35,379 bases of DNA from an uncultured Erwinia sp. (GCA_946221915.1 CAMIKG010000051.1:1-35379); one strand, 5' to 3'. Positions 24,021 to 32,947 are shown, counted from the first letter of the stretch. A program made the numbers and translations. The notes: generated by a model not told the origin, from the sequence alone.

Positions 24021-25568
24021 TTAACGTCCGGCCAGGAAAAAGCTAAACGCCGGATTATTGGTCTCATCATGGCAGTCGTAACCCAGCGCGGTAAGGTGCT
24101 GGTCAAACTGTGGCTCATTGTCGCTCAGTTCAAACGCCGCCAGCACGCGGCCATAATCGGTGCCATGACTGCGATAGTGAAACAACGAAATATTCCAGTG
24201 CGCGCCCAGCGTCTGCAGGAAACGCAGCAGCGCCCCCGGCGCTTCCGGAAACTCAAAGCTGTACAACCGCTCGCGCAGCGGTTTTGACGGACGACCACCG
24301 ACCATATAGCGTACATGCAGCTTCGCCATTTCATCGTCTGACAGATCGACCACCTGATAACCGCCTTCACGCAGCTGAGTGATAATCTCAGCACGCTCTT
24401 CCGCTCCGCGCGTCAGGCGCACACCCACAAAAATGCAGGCGTTGTCAGCATCGGCATAGCGGTAGTTGAATTCGGTCACCGAACGGCCGCCCAGCAACTG
24501 GCAGAACTTAAGGAAGCTACCCTGCTGTTCCGGAATGGTCACCGCCAGCAGTGCTTCACGCTGTTCGCCCAGCTCGCAGCGTTCAGAGACATAGCGCAGA
24601 CCGTGGAAGTTGACGTTGGCGCCGGATAACACATGCGCCAGCCGCTCACCTTTGATGTCGTGCTGCTGGATGTACTTCTTCATCCCGGCCAGCGCCAGCG
24701 CGCCGGACGGTTCCGCCACCGCACGCACATCTTCAAACAGATCTTTCATCGCCGCGCAGATGGCGTCACTGTCGACAGTGACGATATCGTCGAGATACTC
24801 CTGGCACAGACGGAAGGTTTCACTGCCGATGCGTTTTACCGCCACGCCTTCGGCAAACAAACCGACACGCGCCAGGTCGACCGGATGACCCGCGTCGAGT
24901 GCCGCCTTCAGGCAGGCAGAGTCTTCCGCTTCCACCGCAATCACTTTGATCTGCGGCATCAGCTGTTTAATCAGTACCGCCACCCCCGCCGCCAGACCGC
25001 CGCCGCCGACCGGCACAAAAATCCGGTCGAGGTGCGCATCCTGTTGCAACAGCTCCATCGCCAGCGTGCCCTGTCCGGCGATCACCGCCGGATGGTCGAA
25101 CGGCGGCACAAAGGTGTAGCCCTGGGATTCCGCCAGTTCAATCGCTTTGGCTTTTGCCTCGTCGAAGTTGGCGCCATACAGATAAGCCTCACCGCCGAAC
25201 CCGCGCACCGCATCCACTTTAATATCCGCAGTGGCGACCGGCATCACAATCAGCGATTTGATTCCCAGCTTACTGGCGGAGAGCGCTACGCCCTGAGCAT
25301 GGTTACCCGCCGAAGCGGTGACCACGCCGCGCGCCTTTTGCTCTTCCGTCAGGCTGGCGATCATGGCATAGGCGCCGCGCAGCTTGAAGCTGTGCACTGG
25401 CTGGCGATCTTCACGCTTCACCAGAATCGTGTTACCCAGCCGCGAAGAGATTTTTTCCATCTTCTGCAGCGGCGTGACCTGCGCCAGTTCGTACACCGGT
25501 GCGCGCAGCACCGCGCGCAAATACTCGGCGCCGCAGGGGGCGTCGGGTAGCGGTTGAGACTCTGCCAT
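24021..25568 (-). CDS. ilvA: Threonine deaminase (biosynthetic)
   Basis: The 515-aa PLP enzyme (514 in E. coli) converts threonine to 2-oxobutanoate, the committed step to isoleucine. The PLP lysine is Lys62 in HSFKLRGA, and the glycine loop GGGGLAAG binds the cofactor phosphate. Two ACT-like regulatory domains fill about residues 340-515, where isoleucine inhibits and valine activates. It starts 3 bp after the ilvD stop and is the last gene of the ilv operon. Confidence 0.98.
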   Translation of the reverse strand: MAESQPLPDAPCGAEYLRAVLRAPVYELAQVTPLQKMEKISSRLGNTILVKREDRQPVHSFKLRGAYAMIASLTEEQKARGVVTASAGNHAQGVALSASKLGIKSLIVMPVATADIKVDAVRGFGGEAYLYGANFDEAKAKAIELAESQGYTFVPPFDHPAVIAGQGTLAMELLQQDAHLDRIFVPVGGGGLAAGVAVLIKQLMPQIKVIAVEAEDSACLKAALDAGHPVDLARVGLFAEGVAVKRIGSETFRLCQEYLDDIVTVDSDAICAAMKDLFEDVRAVAEPSGALALAGMKKYIQQHDIKGERLAHVLSGANVNFHGLRYVSERCELGEQREALLAVTIPEQQGSFLKFCQLLGGRSVTEFNYRYADADNACIFVGVRLTRGAEERAEIITQLREGGYQVVDLSDDEMAKLHVRYMVGGRPSKPLRERLYSFEFPEAPGALLRFLQTLGAHWNISLFHYRSHGTDYGRVLAAFELSDNEPQFDQHLTALGYDCHDETNNPAFSFFLAGR

Positions 25569-25571
25569 CAG

Positions 25572-27422
25572 TTAGCCTCCCAGCTTACTTTTATCGCGAA
25601 CCGCGCCTTTGTCAGCACTGGTCGCCAGCATCGCATAGGCACGCAGCGCGAAGGAGACCTGACGCTCACGGTTGTGCGGGGTATACGCGGCATCACCGCG
25701 CGCTTCTTCTTCTTCACGACGCGCCTGCAGTTCCGCATCGCTGATAGCCAGCTGGATACCACGGTTCGGAATATCGATGTTGATGGTGTCACCATCTTTT
25801 ACCAGCGCGATGATGCCGCCATTTGCCGCTTCAGGAGAAGCATGGCCGATAGACAGACCGGAAGTACCGCCAGAGAAACGACCGTCGGTGATCAGCGCGC
25901 AGCTTTTGCCCAGTCCCATCGATTTCAGGTAGGTGGTTGGGTACAGCATTTCCTGCATGCCCGGGCCACCTTTAGGGCCTTCGTAGCGAATCACGACCAC
26001 ATCGCCGGCCACCACTTTACCGCCAAGAATCGCTTCTACCGCTGCATCCTGGGATTCGTACACTTTCGCCGGACCGCTGAATGTCAGGATCTCTTTATCT
26101 ACGCCCGCCGTTTTAACAATACAGCCTTTCTCCGCGATATTGCCGTACAGCACGGCTAAACCACCGTCCTGGCTGAACGCGTATTCGCGTGAGCGAATAC
26201 AGCCTTCCTGACGATCGTCATCCAGCGTATCCCAGCGGCAATCCTGCGAGAAAGCCTGGGTGGTACGGATACCCGCCGGGCCCGCGCGGAACATTTTCTT
26301 CACGCTTTCGTCTTTGGTCAGCATGATATCGTACTGTTCCAGCGTCTCTTTCAGGCTCAGACCCAGCACGTTACGCACGTCGTTATTCATCAGGCCGGCA
26401 CGATCCAGTTCACCGAGGATGCCGAGTACGCCACCCGCACGGTGTACATCCTCCATGTGGTATTTCTGGGTGCTTGGCGCCACTTTGCACAGGTGCGGCA
26501 CCAGACGTGACAGGCGGTCAATGTCGCTCATGTCGAAATCGACTTCACCTTCCTGAGCCGCAGCCAGCAGGTGCAGTACGGTGTTCGTTGAACCACCCAT
26601 GGCGATATCCAGCGTCATCGCATTCTCGAACGCCGCTTTGCTGGCGATGCTGCGTGGCAGTACGCTGGCATCGTCCTGCTCGTAGTAACGCTTCGCCAGA
26701 CCAACGATACGTTGACCCGCCGTCAGGAACAGCTGTTTGCGATCTGCATGGGTCGCCAGCAGGGAACCGTTTCCCGGCTGCGACAGGCCCAGCGCTTCGG
26801 TCAGGCAGTTCATTGAGTTAGCAGTAAACATGCCGGAACAGGAACCACAGGTCGGACAGGCGGAGCGTTCAATTTGGTCGCTGTCAGCATCGCTGACATT
26901 CGGGTTAGCCCCCTGGATCATCGCATCAACCAGGTCCAGCTTGATGATCTTGTCAGACAGTTTGGTTTTACCGGCTTCCATCGGGCCGCCGGAAACAAAG
27001 ATCACCGGAATGTTCAGGCGCAGTGAGGCCATCAGCATTCCCGGGGTGATTTTGTCGCAGTTGGAGATACACACCATCGCATCCGCGCAGTGAGCATTCA
27101 CCATATACTCCACAGAATCAGCAATCAGTTCACGTGACGGCAGTGAATACAGCATGCCGCCGTGACCCATCGCGATGCCGTCATCAACTGCGATAGTGTT
27201 GAACTCTTTAGCAACACCGCCGGACGCCTCAATCTGCTCGGCGACCAGTTTGCCGAGATCGCGCAAATGCACGTGTCCCGGCACGAATTGGGTGAATGAG
27301 TTAACAACCGCGATAATCGGCTTGCCGAAATCATCGTCAGTCATTCCGGTTGCGCGCCACAGGGCACGGGCACCCGCCATATTACGGCCATGGGTGGTGG
27401 TGGCGGAACGGTACTTAGGCAT
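25572..27422 (-). CDS. ilvD: Dihydroxy-acid dehydratase
   Basis: The 616-aa iron-sulfur enzyme, identical in length to E. coli IlvD, dehydrates dihydroxy acids to 2-ketoisovalerate and 2-keto-3-methylvalerate. Conserved cysteines are visible in NCDKITPGM (Cys122) and CPTCGSCSGMFTANSMNC (Cys195). GGAGTAA precedes the ATG. It is separated from ilvE by 118 bp that contain a strong hairpin. Confidence 0.98.
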   Translation of the reverse strand: MPKYRSATTTHGRNMAGARALWRATGMTDDDFGKPIIAVVNSFTQFVPGHVHLRDLGKLVAEQIEASGGVAKEFNTIAVDDGIAMGHGGMLYSLPSRELIADSVEYMVNAHCADAMVCISNCDKITPGMLMASLRLNIPVIFVSGGPMEAGKTKLSDKIIKLDLVDAMIQGANPNVSDADSDQIERSACPTCGSCSGMFTANSMNCLTEALGLSQPGNGSLLATHADRKQLFLTAGQRIVGLAKRYYEQDDASVLPRSIASKAAFENAMTLDIAMGGSTNTVLHLLAAAQEGEVDFDMSDIDRLSRLVPHLCKVAPSTQKYHMEDVHRAGGVLGILGELDRAGLMNNDVRNVLGLSLKETLEQYDIMLTKDESVKKMFRAGPAGIRTTQAFSQDCRWDTLDDDRQEGCIRSREYAFSQDGGLAVLYGNIAEKGCIVKTAGVDKEILTFSGPAKVYESQDAAVEAILGGKVVAGDVVVIRYEGPKGGPGMQEMLYPTTYLKSMGLGKSCALITDGRFSGGTSGLSIGHASPEAANGGIIALVKDGDTINIDIPNRGIQLAISDAELQARREEEEARGDAAYTPHNRERQVSFALRAYAMLATSADKGAVRDKSKLGG

Positions 27423-27505
27423 GCTCGGGTTACTCCAGTCTGAATAAGCGCTGCCCTATCAGGCTACATCGTGTCATTACGCCGGATGGGCCACGCTCTA
27501 AATTA

Positions 27506-27527
27506 CGGGCGGAAAACTTTCCGCCCG
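27506..27527. repeat. Hairpin between ilvE and ilvD, with REP-like flanks
   Basis: CGGGCGGAAA (27506-27515) pairs with TTTCCGCCCG (27518-27527). The neighbouring bases include GCCGGATGGG (27481-27490) and TATCAGGCTACA, which resemble pieces of REP elements. It lies inside the operon and lacks a strong T run, so mRNA stabilisation or partial polarity is more likely than termination. Confidence 0.55.
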
Positions 27528-27540
27528 ACAATCATTATGC

Positions 27541-28470
27541 TTATGGGTTTACTTGATCCAGCCAGCCCCACTTGTCTTCCGTCTCACCGGTAAACAAGCC
27601 GAAGAACGCTTTCTGGATACGTTCGGTGACCGGGCCACGTTTGCCCGCGCCAACCTGAATACCATCAACACTGCGTACCGGGGTGATTTCCGCTGCGGTA
27701 CCTGACATAAACACTTCATCCGCCAGATACAGGGATTCACGCGACAGCACCTGCTCACGCACTTCGATACCCAGATCTTTCGCCAGGGTGATGATGGCGT
27801 CACGGGTAATGCCCGGCAGCGCAGAAGAGGTGAATGGCGGCGTGAACAGAATGCCGTCTTTCACTTCAAACAGGTTTTCACCAGCGCCTTCAGAGATGTA
27901 ACCCTGAGTATCCAGTGCGATCCCTTCCTGGTAACCGTGGCGACGCGCTTCGCTGCCCACCAGCAGAGAGGAGAGGTAGTTACCGCCCGCTTTCGCGGCA
28001 GTCGGCAGGGTGTTTGGCGCCACACGGTTCCATGAAGAGACCATTGCGTCGATGCCCTGCTCCAGCGCTTCAGCGCCCAGGTAAGCACCCCATGGGAAGG
28101 CGGCGATGATCACATCGGTGCTGTAGCCGTCTGGCGGGTTCACGCCCAGACCAACATCGCCCACAAACACCAGCGGACGGATGTAAGCACTTTTCAGGTT
28201 ATTTTTGCGCAGTGTGGCGCGGCATGCTTCCATCAGTTCGTCGACGCTTTGAGCGACAGGAAAACGGTAAATTTTGGCGGAGTCACGCAGACGTTGCATG
28301 TGTTCACGATGGCGGAACACTACCGGGCCTTTGTGCGAGTCGTAGCAACGCACGCCTTCAAACACCGAAGTACCGTAGTGCAGGGCATGGGACATCACGC
28401 TGATCTTCGCATCTTCCCACTTAACCATCTCGCCATTGAACCAAATGAAGTCTGCTTTTTTGGTGCTCAT
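27541..28470 (-). CDS. ilvE: Branched-chain amino acid aminotransferase
   Basis: The 309-aa fold type IV PLP enzyme performs the last step of valine, isoleucine and leucine synthesis using glutamate. The PLP lysine is Lys160 in TAAKAGGNYLSS, and the SEGAGENLF and GTAAEITPV motifs bind the cofactor. The length equals E. coli IlvE. It follows ilvM after 19 bp. Confidence 0.98.
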   Translation of the reverse strand: MSTKKADFIWFNGEMVKWEDAKISVMSHALHYGTSVFEGVRCYDSHKGPVVFRHREHMQRLRDSAKIYRFPVAQSVDELMEACRATLRKNNLKSAYIRPLVFVGDVGLGVNPPDGYSTDVIIAAFPWGAYLGAEALEQGIDAMVSSWNRVAPNTLPTAAKAGGNYLSSLLVGSEARRHGYQEGIALDTQGYISEGAGENLFEVKDGILFTPPFTSSALPGITRDAIITLAKDLGIEVREQVLSRESLYLADEVFMSGTAAEITPVRSVDGIQVGAGKRGPVTERIQKAFFGLFTGETEDKWGWLDQVNP

Positions 28471-28489
28471 TCTTCTTTCCTTCTCGCGA

Positions 28490-28747
28490 CTACGCGCGGA
28501 TTTGTTGTGTTGTCTGTTGTTGAACCTGAACGCAGGCGACGTCCATTAATTTACTTAACTGTACTGACAGTAAATCGACGGAACGCTGGCTGGCAACGGT
28601 CATTTCGATATTAATATTGCTGACGTTATTCGCTGCCGCCATATTCATGGCACAAACCTGGAAACCCCGGTGACGAACGACGCGCAAAATGCGCTCCAAT
28701 ATTTCAGGCCGGAAACGTGCTTCGATAGACAATTGGTGCTGATTCAT
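28490..28747 (-). CDS. ilvM: Acetolactate synthase II small subunit
   Basis: The 85-aa ACT-domain protein (87 in E. coli) is needed for activity of the IlvG catalytic subunit in the valine-insensitive isozyme AHAS II. Typical segments are ARFRPEILERILRVVRHRGF and CAMNMAAA. Its ATG overlaps the ilvG stop by 4 bp, so the subunits are probably translated together. Confidence 0.96.
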   Translation of the reverse strand: MNQHQLSIEARFRPEILERILRVVRHRGFQVCAMNMAAANNVSNINIEMTVASQRSVDLLSVQLSKLMDVACVQVQQQTTQQIRA

Positions 28748-30390
28748 GAGGTTTTCTCCATCATATTGGCGTTACTGGCGCCAGGCGGCACCAGCGGCCA
28801 GACGTTTTCGAGTTCATCAATTGATACATGCAGCATGTACGGCCCTTCACTGTTCAGCAGAGCGTCTAATGCAGCGTCGACCTGATCTTTGCGGGTAATA
28901 CGCTGGCCCGGGATATCGAAAGCCCGCGCCAGCATCAGGAAATCGGGGTTATCTGACAGGTTGGTTTCACTGTAGCGTTCAGCAAAGAACAGCTGCTGCC
29001 ACTGGCGCACCATGCCCAGGCGCTGGTTATCCAGCAGCACGATTTTCACCGGCAGCTGCTTGCGCTTGATGGTGCCCAGCTCCTGCACGTTCATCATAAA
29101 CGAGCCATCGCCCGAGACGCAGATCACCGTGTCCTGCGGTCGTGCCACCTGTGCGCCCACGGCGGCAGGCAGGCCAAAGCCCATGGTGCCCAGGCCGCTG
29201 GAGGTGATGAAGTTTTCCGGCGCGCTGAAGCTCATATGCTGCGCCGCCCACATCTGGTGCTGGCCGACATCGGTGGTGACTACTGCGCTGTCAGGCTTAC
29301 GGGCGGACAGCTGTTGCAGAAACAGCGGCGCATAAATCGCCTGGCCAGGATGATCGTAACGCCAGTCATGGTCAGCTTTCAGCGCCATCACCTGCTGACG
29401 CCAGGCGTCAATAACAACAGGCTGAGCCAGCTCCGGCAGCAGACGATTTAAGTCGCCCTGCAGCGCAACATGCGCGCGACGCAGTTTGTTTAGTTCCGCC
29501 GGGTCGATATCGAGATGGATGACGCTGGCGTGCGGTGCGAAGGTATCCAGTTTACCGGTCACGCGATCATCAAAACGCGCGCCTACTGCAATCAGCAGAT
29601 CGCACTCCTGCACCGCCAGGTTAGCCGCTTTGGTGCCATGCATGCCCAGCATGCCGAGATAGCATGGGTCTGCCGCATCCGGCGTCCCGAGACCTTTCAG
29701 CGTCGCCACACTGGGAATGCCGGTCTCTCTGGCAAAGGCGCGCAGTGCCGGCACGGCCTGCGCCATCCCCACACCACCACCGACATACAACATCGGTTTA
29801 TGCGCCTGCGCCAGCATTGCGCGCGCCTGCTGCAGCTCATCCGACGGATGCGCCTGCTCTGGCTCCACCTGCAGCAGGTGTGGCGTCAGCTCGCCGCTGG
29901 CCAGCTGAATATCTTTAGGAATATCAATCAGTACCGGGCCAGGACGGCCAGACTGGGCGATCGCGAAGGCTTCTGCCATTACTGACGGGAGTTCATCGAG
30001 AGATTCAACAAGGAAACTATGCTTGGTGCAGGCCAGTGACAGGCCGAGAACATCGATCTCCTGGAAGGCGTCAGTGCCGATCAGCGCTGACCCCACCTGA
30101 CCAGTGATGGCAACGACCGGAACTGAATCCATCATCGCGTCCGCCAGCCCGGTAATCAGGTTGGTGGCGCCAGGACCCGACGTGGCGATACAGACGCCGG
30201 TTTTGCCGGTGGAACGAGCATAACCAATCGCCGCCATCACCGCGCCCTGCTCATGCCGACACAGTAGGTGTTCCACGCCGCCATCATAGAGTGCATCGTA
30301 CACCGGCATGATTGCGCCACCGGGATAACCAAATACAGTTTCTACACCTTGCGCACGCAACGCCTGAACCACCCACTGAGCACCATTCAT
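28744..30390 (-). CDS. ilvG: Acetolactate synthase II large subunit (intact)
   Basis: The 548-aa thiamine-diphosphate enzyme condenses pyruvate with pyruvate or 2-oxobutanoate. Catalytic Glu47 lies in CRHEQGA, and the ThDP/Mg motif GDGSFMMN is in the C-terminal third. The frame is continuous, unlike E. coli K-12 where ilvG carries a frameshift, so valine-resistant AHAS II should be made. I chose the ATG at 30390, preceded by GGGGGA, because it gives MNGAQWVV and 548 aa. The upstream extension would overlap ilvX. Confidence 0.97.
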   Translation of the reverse strand: MNGAQWVVQALRAQGVETVFGYPGGAIMPVYDALYDGGVEHLLCRHEQGAVMAAIGYARSTGKTGVCIATSGPGATNLITGLADAMMDSVPVVAITGQVGSALIGTDAFQEIDVLGLSLACTKHSFLVESLDELPSVMAEAFAIAQSGRPGPVLIDIPKDIQLASGELTPHLLQVEPEQAHPSDELQQARAMLAQAHKPMLYVGGGVGMAQAVPALRAFARETGIPSVATLKGLGTPDAADPCYLGMLGMHGTKAANLAVQECDLLIAVGARFDDRVTGKLDTFAPHASVIHLDIDPAELNKLRRAHVALQGDLNRLLPELAQPVVIDAWRQQVMALKADHDWRYDHPGQAIYAPLFLQQLSARKPDSAVVTTDVGQHQMWAAQHMSFSAPENFITSSGLGTMGFGLPAAVGAQVARPQDTVICVSGDGSFMMNVQELGTIKRKQLPVKIVLLDNQRLGMVRQWQQLFFAERYSETNLSDNPDFLMLARAFDIPGQRITRKDQVDAALDALLNSEGPYMLHVSIDELENVWPLVPPGASNANMMEKTS

Positions 30391-30392
30391 AG

Positions 30393-30443
30393 TTATTCCC
30401 CCGCCTCTCGCTGGGAACAACAGCATTTTATGCTACTGTTCAT
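30393..30443 (-). CDS. ilvX: Small conserved peptide IlvX
   Basis: A 16-codon frame with a good GGAG ribosome site starts at 30443 and ends 2 bp before ilvG. The peptide, MNSSIKCCCSQREAGE, matches the 16-residue length and MN.S.K.C start of E. coli IlvX (MNNSTKFCFSRFRTGN, from memory). It lies after the attenuator, so it would be made only when ilv transcription continues. It may aid ilvG translation by coupling; no function of the peptide is known to me. Confidence 0.7.
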   Translation of the reverse strand: MNSSIKCCCSQREAGE

Positions 30444-30483
30444 TCTTTACTCCTTTGACATTCGCTGTCATTGCTTCAGGTCG

Positions 30484-30519
30484 AAAAAAAACCCCCGGAC
30501 CTTTCGGTGCGGGGGTTTT
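30484..30519 (-). terminator. ilvGMEDA attenuator
   Basis: On the minus strand AACCCCCG and CCGGGGGTT form a GC-rich stem followed by eight T. It lies 22 bp after the ilvL stop. Ribosome stalling at the Ile/Val/Leu codons of ilvL would be expected to favour an antiterminator and let transcription enter ilvX-ilvG. Confidence 0.92.
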
Positions 30520-30540
30520 CAGTGAATTCGGGCTTGATTT

Positions 30541-30639
30541 CTAAGCCTTTCTTTCTCCAAGCGATGCCCCGCACGGTGGGATAATAATCACCACCACGCT
30601 AATCACGACTAGGCTAATCACTCGTAGAAGGGCTGTCAT
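30541..30639 (-). CDS. ilvL: ilv operon leader peptide
   Basis: The 32-codon leader starts MTALLRVISLVVISVVV, continues IIIPPCGAS and ends in ERKA. By my count it has 6 Val, 5 Ile and 4 Leu, that is 15 of 32 residues. This is the hallmark of multivalent attenuation by charged tRNA-Ile, tRNA-Val and tRNA-Leu. The length equals the E. coli ilvL peptide. It is followed by the terminator at 30484-30519. Confidence 0.95.
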   Translation of the reverse strand: MTALLRVISLVVISVVVIIIPPCGASLGERKA

Positions 30640-30681
30640 TTTAAGTTCGATTTTTCGCTTGTTCGAAGTAATGCCTACAGA

Positions 30682-30709
30682 GTTATCACAGTTATTACTT
30701 ATCTGACAA
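30682..30709 (-). promoter_or_regulatory. ilvL (ilvXGMEDA) promoter
   Basis: On the minus strand TTGTCA (30709-30704, five of six) is 16 bp from GATAAC (30687-30682, four of six). Transcription would start near 30675, about 36 nt before ilvL. The AT-rich run upstream (30711-30718) may help. Confidence 0.65.
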
Positions 30710-30985
30710 CTTTTTTTCATCAGAAAGTTGCATCACACCCTAACGCAAATCGCGAAAAACGATTGTTATTCAGTAGATAAGCCAAATAGTGAAAATTCTT
30801 CATAACGCACCTGTCGTGATGAATATTTCCTGATTTGCCGCCAGGCAATTTGTGAAGCCGCGCCAGCAAAATCTGAAGGTACTGCAACAGACAGTGATTT
30901 TATTCGCGGCACTGCGCAAAGGATAAGGTTCACCGTCGCCACAGCAGAGAGAGCCAGTCACACTACTGCGCAACAAGGAGTGACT
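30710..30985 (+). other. ilvL-comM divergent spacer
   Basis: No gene is seen. The left part is AT-rich and borders the ilvL promoter. I could not assign a comM promoter with confidence. I looked for the competence-type CRP-S site expected for comM and found no convincing match. AAGGAG at 30975-30980 is the comM ribosome site. Confidence 0.4.
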
Positions 30986-32506
30986 ATGACGTTAGCCATC
31001 GTCTTGACCCGGGCGGCGCTGGGAGTGGAAGCACCACTGGTATCGGTTGAAGTGCATATCAGTAACGGATTACCGGCATTCTCACTGGTGGGGTTACCGG
31101 AAACGACCGTTAAAGAGGCGCGTGACAGGGTGCGCAGTGCGATTATCAACAGCGGTTTCACCTTTCCCGCGAAACGCATCACGGTGAATCTGGCACCCGC
31201 CGATCTGCCTAAAGAGGGCGGACGCTTCGACCTGCCTATCGCGATTGCGGTTCTCGCAGCCTCAGAACAGATTGCAGCCGACAAACTCGCTCAATATGAG
31301 TTCCTGGGTGAGCTGGCCCTGAACGGCGCATTACGGGCCGTTCAGGGCGCAATTCCGGCGGCCATGGCGGCCTTGCAGCAGCGCAGACAATTGATCTTAT
31401 CGGTGGACAATCAACAGGATGTCGCGCTGATTGGTCACGGTGAGAGTTTAGTTGCCGGGCATCTGCTGGAGGTGTGCGCCTTTCTGCGCGGCCAGAGCAG
31501 TCTGCCAGCCGCGATAGCTTCTGCGCCCGGGGAAAACGTCGCGCATGCGGATTTGAGCGAGATCATCGGCCAGCAGCAGGCAAAACGCGCGCTGGAGATT
31601 ACCGCATCAGGTGGCCATAACTTACTGCTCATCGGACCGCCCGGCACGGGTAAAACCATGCTGGCTTCACGCCTGCCTGGATTAATGCCGCCATTAAGCG
31701 ACAGCGAAGCGCTGGAGTGCGCTGCTATCGTCAGCCTGGTAAGCCGCAGAGCGTCAGCTCATGCCTGGCGTCAGCGCCCTTTTCGCGCGCCTCATCACAG
31801 CTCATCTATGTATGCGCTGGTCGGCGGTGGCGCAATACCGCGTCCCGGAGAAATCACACTTGCGCATAATGGCGTGCTTTTTCTTGATGAATTACCGGAA
31901 TTTAGTCGACAGACGCTGGATGCGCTGCGTGAACCGATAGAATCGGGTGAAATCTGTATCTCCAGGGCGCGGGCGAAAGTCACCTGGCCGGCACGCTTTC
32001 AGCTGGTTGCCGCAATGAATCCCAGCCCATCAGGCCACTATAGCGGCAGCCATAACCGCAGCTCACCTCAGCAGATATTACAGTACCTCAGCCGTCTTTC
32101 CGGCCCTTTTCTCGATCGTTTTGATCTGTCTCTGGAAGTGCCGTTGCTACCTTCAGGAACACTCAGCAGCGAGCGGCAGGCAGGTGAGTCCAGTGACATG
32201 GTCAGAACACGCGTCATCGCGGTACGCGAGCGTCAACTGGCACGCGCAGGAAAAATCAATGCCATGTTGAGTAACAGTGAAATTCAGCAATGGTGTGTGA
32301 TTACACCTGCAGATGCACAGTGGCTGGAGTCGGTATTAAACCAGCTGGGATTGTCGGTCAGAGCGTGGCAGCGCATCCTCAAAGTCGCGCGTACGATTGC
32401 TGATATGGCGCAGGAGGAGCACATCGGCAGGGAACATCTGCAGGAAGCACTGAGCTACCGTGGTATTGACCGCCTGATGATGCATTTACAGCAGTTGCTG
32501 GCATAA
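30986..32506 (+). CDS. comM: ComM-type AAA+ helicase (Mg-chelatase-like, YifB)
   Basis: The 506-aa protein equals E. coli YifB in length. The N-terminal Lon-protease-like ChlI domain (about 20-170) is followed by an AAA+ module with Walker A GPPGTGKT (217-224) and Walker B LFLDELPEF (298-306), then a C-terminal Mg-chelatase-type domain. In naturally competent relatives ComM is a hexameric branch-migration helicase that extends recombination of incoming DNA. I chose the ATG at 30986, 5 nt after AAGGAG, over a GTG two codons earlier. It diverges from ilvL. Confidence 0.94.
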   Translation: MTLAIVLTRAALGVEAPLVSVEVHISNGLPAFSLVGLPETTVKEARDRVRSAIINSGFTFPAKRITVNLAPADLPKEGGRFDLPIAIAVLAASEQIAADKLAQYEFLGELALNGALRAVQGAIPAAMAALQQRRQLILSVDNQQDVALIGHGESLVAGHLLEVCAFLRGQSSLPAAIASAPGENVAHADLSEIIGQQQAKRALEITASGGHNLLLIGPPGTGKTMLASRLPGLMPPLSDSEALECAAIVSLVSRRASAHAWRQRPFRAPHHSSSMYALVGGGAIPRPGEITLAHNGVLFLDELPEFSRQTLDALREPIESGEICISRARAKVTWPARFQLVAAMNPSPSGHYSGSHNRSSPQQILQYLSRLSGPFLDRFDLSLEVPLLPSGTLSSERQAGESSDMVRTRVIAVRERQLARAGKINAMLSNSEIQQWCVITPADAQWLESVLNQLGLSVRAWQRILKVARTIADMAQEEHIGREHLQEALSYRGIDRLMMHLQQLLA

Positions 32507-32528
32507 AAAATGGGGCATTACGCCCCAT
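32504..32528 (-). terminator. Terminator of maoP
   Basis: ATGGGGC (32510-32516) pairs with GCCCCAT (32522-32528), followed on the minus strand by TTTTTTA. It lies 5 bp after the maoP stop and directly abuts the comM stop. On the plus strand there is no T run, so it mainly serves maoP. Confidence 0.85.
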
Positions 32529-32533
32529 CACAA

Positions 32534-32872
32534 TTAATCATCAGAATCAGTGTAGTCTTCTACACCTTCCATCTGCGGTTTACCGCCGGAGAGGGTGTGG
32601 AAACGTTTCGGACGCTTAATTCGTGTCATATACTTGGACCAGACACGTTCCGCTTCCGTCTGCGGCTCACGCTGACCACGGCAAACCTCGATAAACTGAC
32701 GCTCTTCTTCAGTTGTTGGTTCGCGTTTTGCCAGATCCAGCTCATTGAATGCGTAACCGTGACGCTCAAGCAGTTGCGCTTCCTTGATGGTGAAGTCGCC
32801 GTGGCGAGAGAATCCACGTGGGTAGTGTTTGTTATCAAAAAAACGATTCGTTGTTGCGAAGCTTTCCGCCAT
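32534..32872 (-). CDS. maoP: Ori macrodomain organisation protein MaoP (YifE)
   Basis: The 112-aa protein matches E. coli MaoP in length and is nearly identical (MAESFATTNRFFDNKHYPRG...EDYTDSDD). In E. coli it acts with the short site maoS, close to its own gene, to keep the Ori macrodomain organised. I chose the ATG at 32872, with AGGAG upstream. A longer frame exists but has no support. It diverges from hdfR with overlapping promoters. Confidence 0.95.
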   Translation of the reverse strand: MAESFATTNRFFDNKHYPRGFSRHGDFTIKEAQLLERHGYAFNELDLAKREPTTEEERQFIEVCRGQREPQTEAERVWSKYMTRIKRPKRFHTLSGGKPQMEGVEDYTDSDD

Positions 32873-32918
32873 TTTACACGCTCCTAACTCTTTTATGGCC
32901 GTGCTATTTATGGCGCGG

Positions 32919-32947
32919 AGTATTAGATAGGCTTGACAGAGTGTAAA
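32919..32947 (-). promoter_or_regulatory. maoP promoter
   Basis: On the minus strand TTTACA (32947-32942, five of six) is 17 bp from AATACT (32924-32919, four of six). It physically overlaps the hdfR promoter on the other strand. Confidence 0.55.

Noticed and set aside
24633..25550. A 305-codon plus-strand ORF opposite ilvA
   Set aside because: It lies entirely within the antisense strand of ilvA, is rich in His, Arg and Gln as shadow frames are, and has no domain or ribosome site.
30710..30975. CRP or CRP-S (Sxy-dependent) site for comM
   Set aside because: TGTGA at 30851 and GCAAAA at 30866 have the wrong spacing, and no TGCGA-N6-TCGCA dyad was found.
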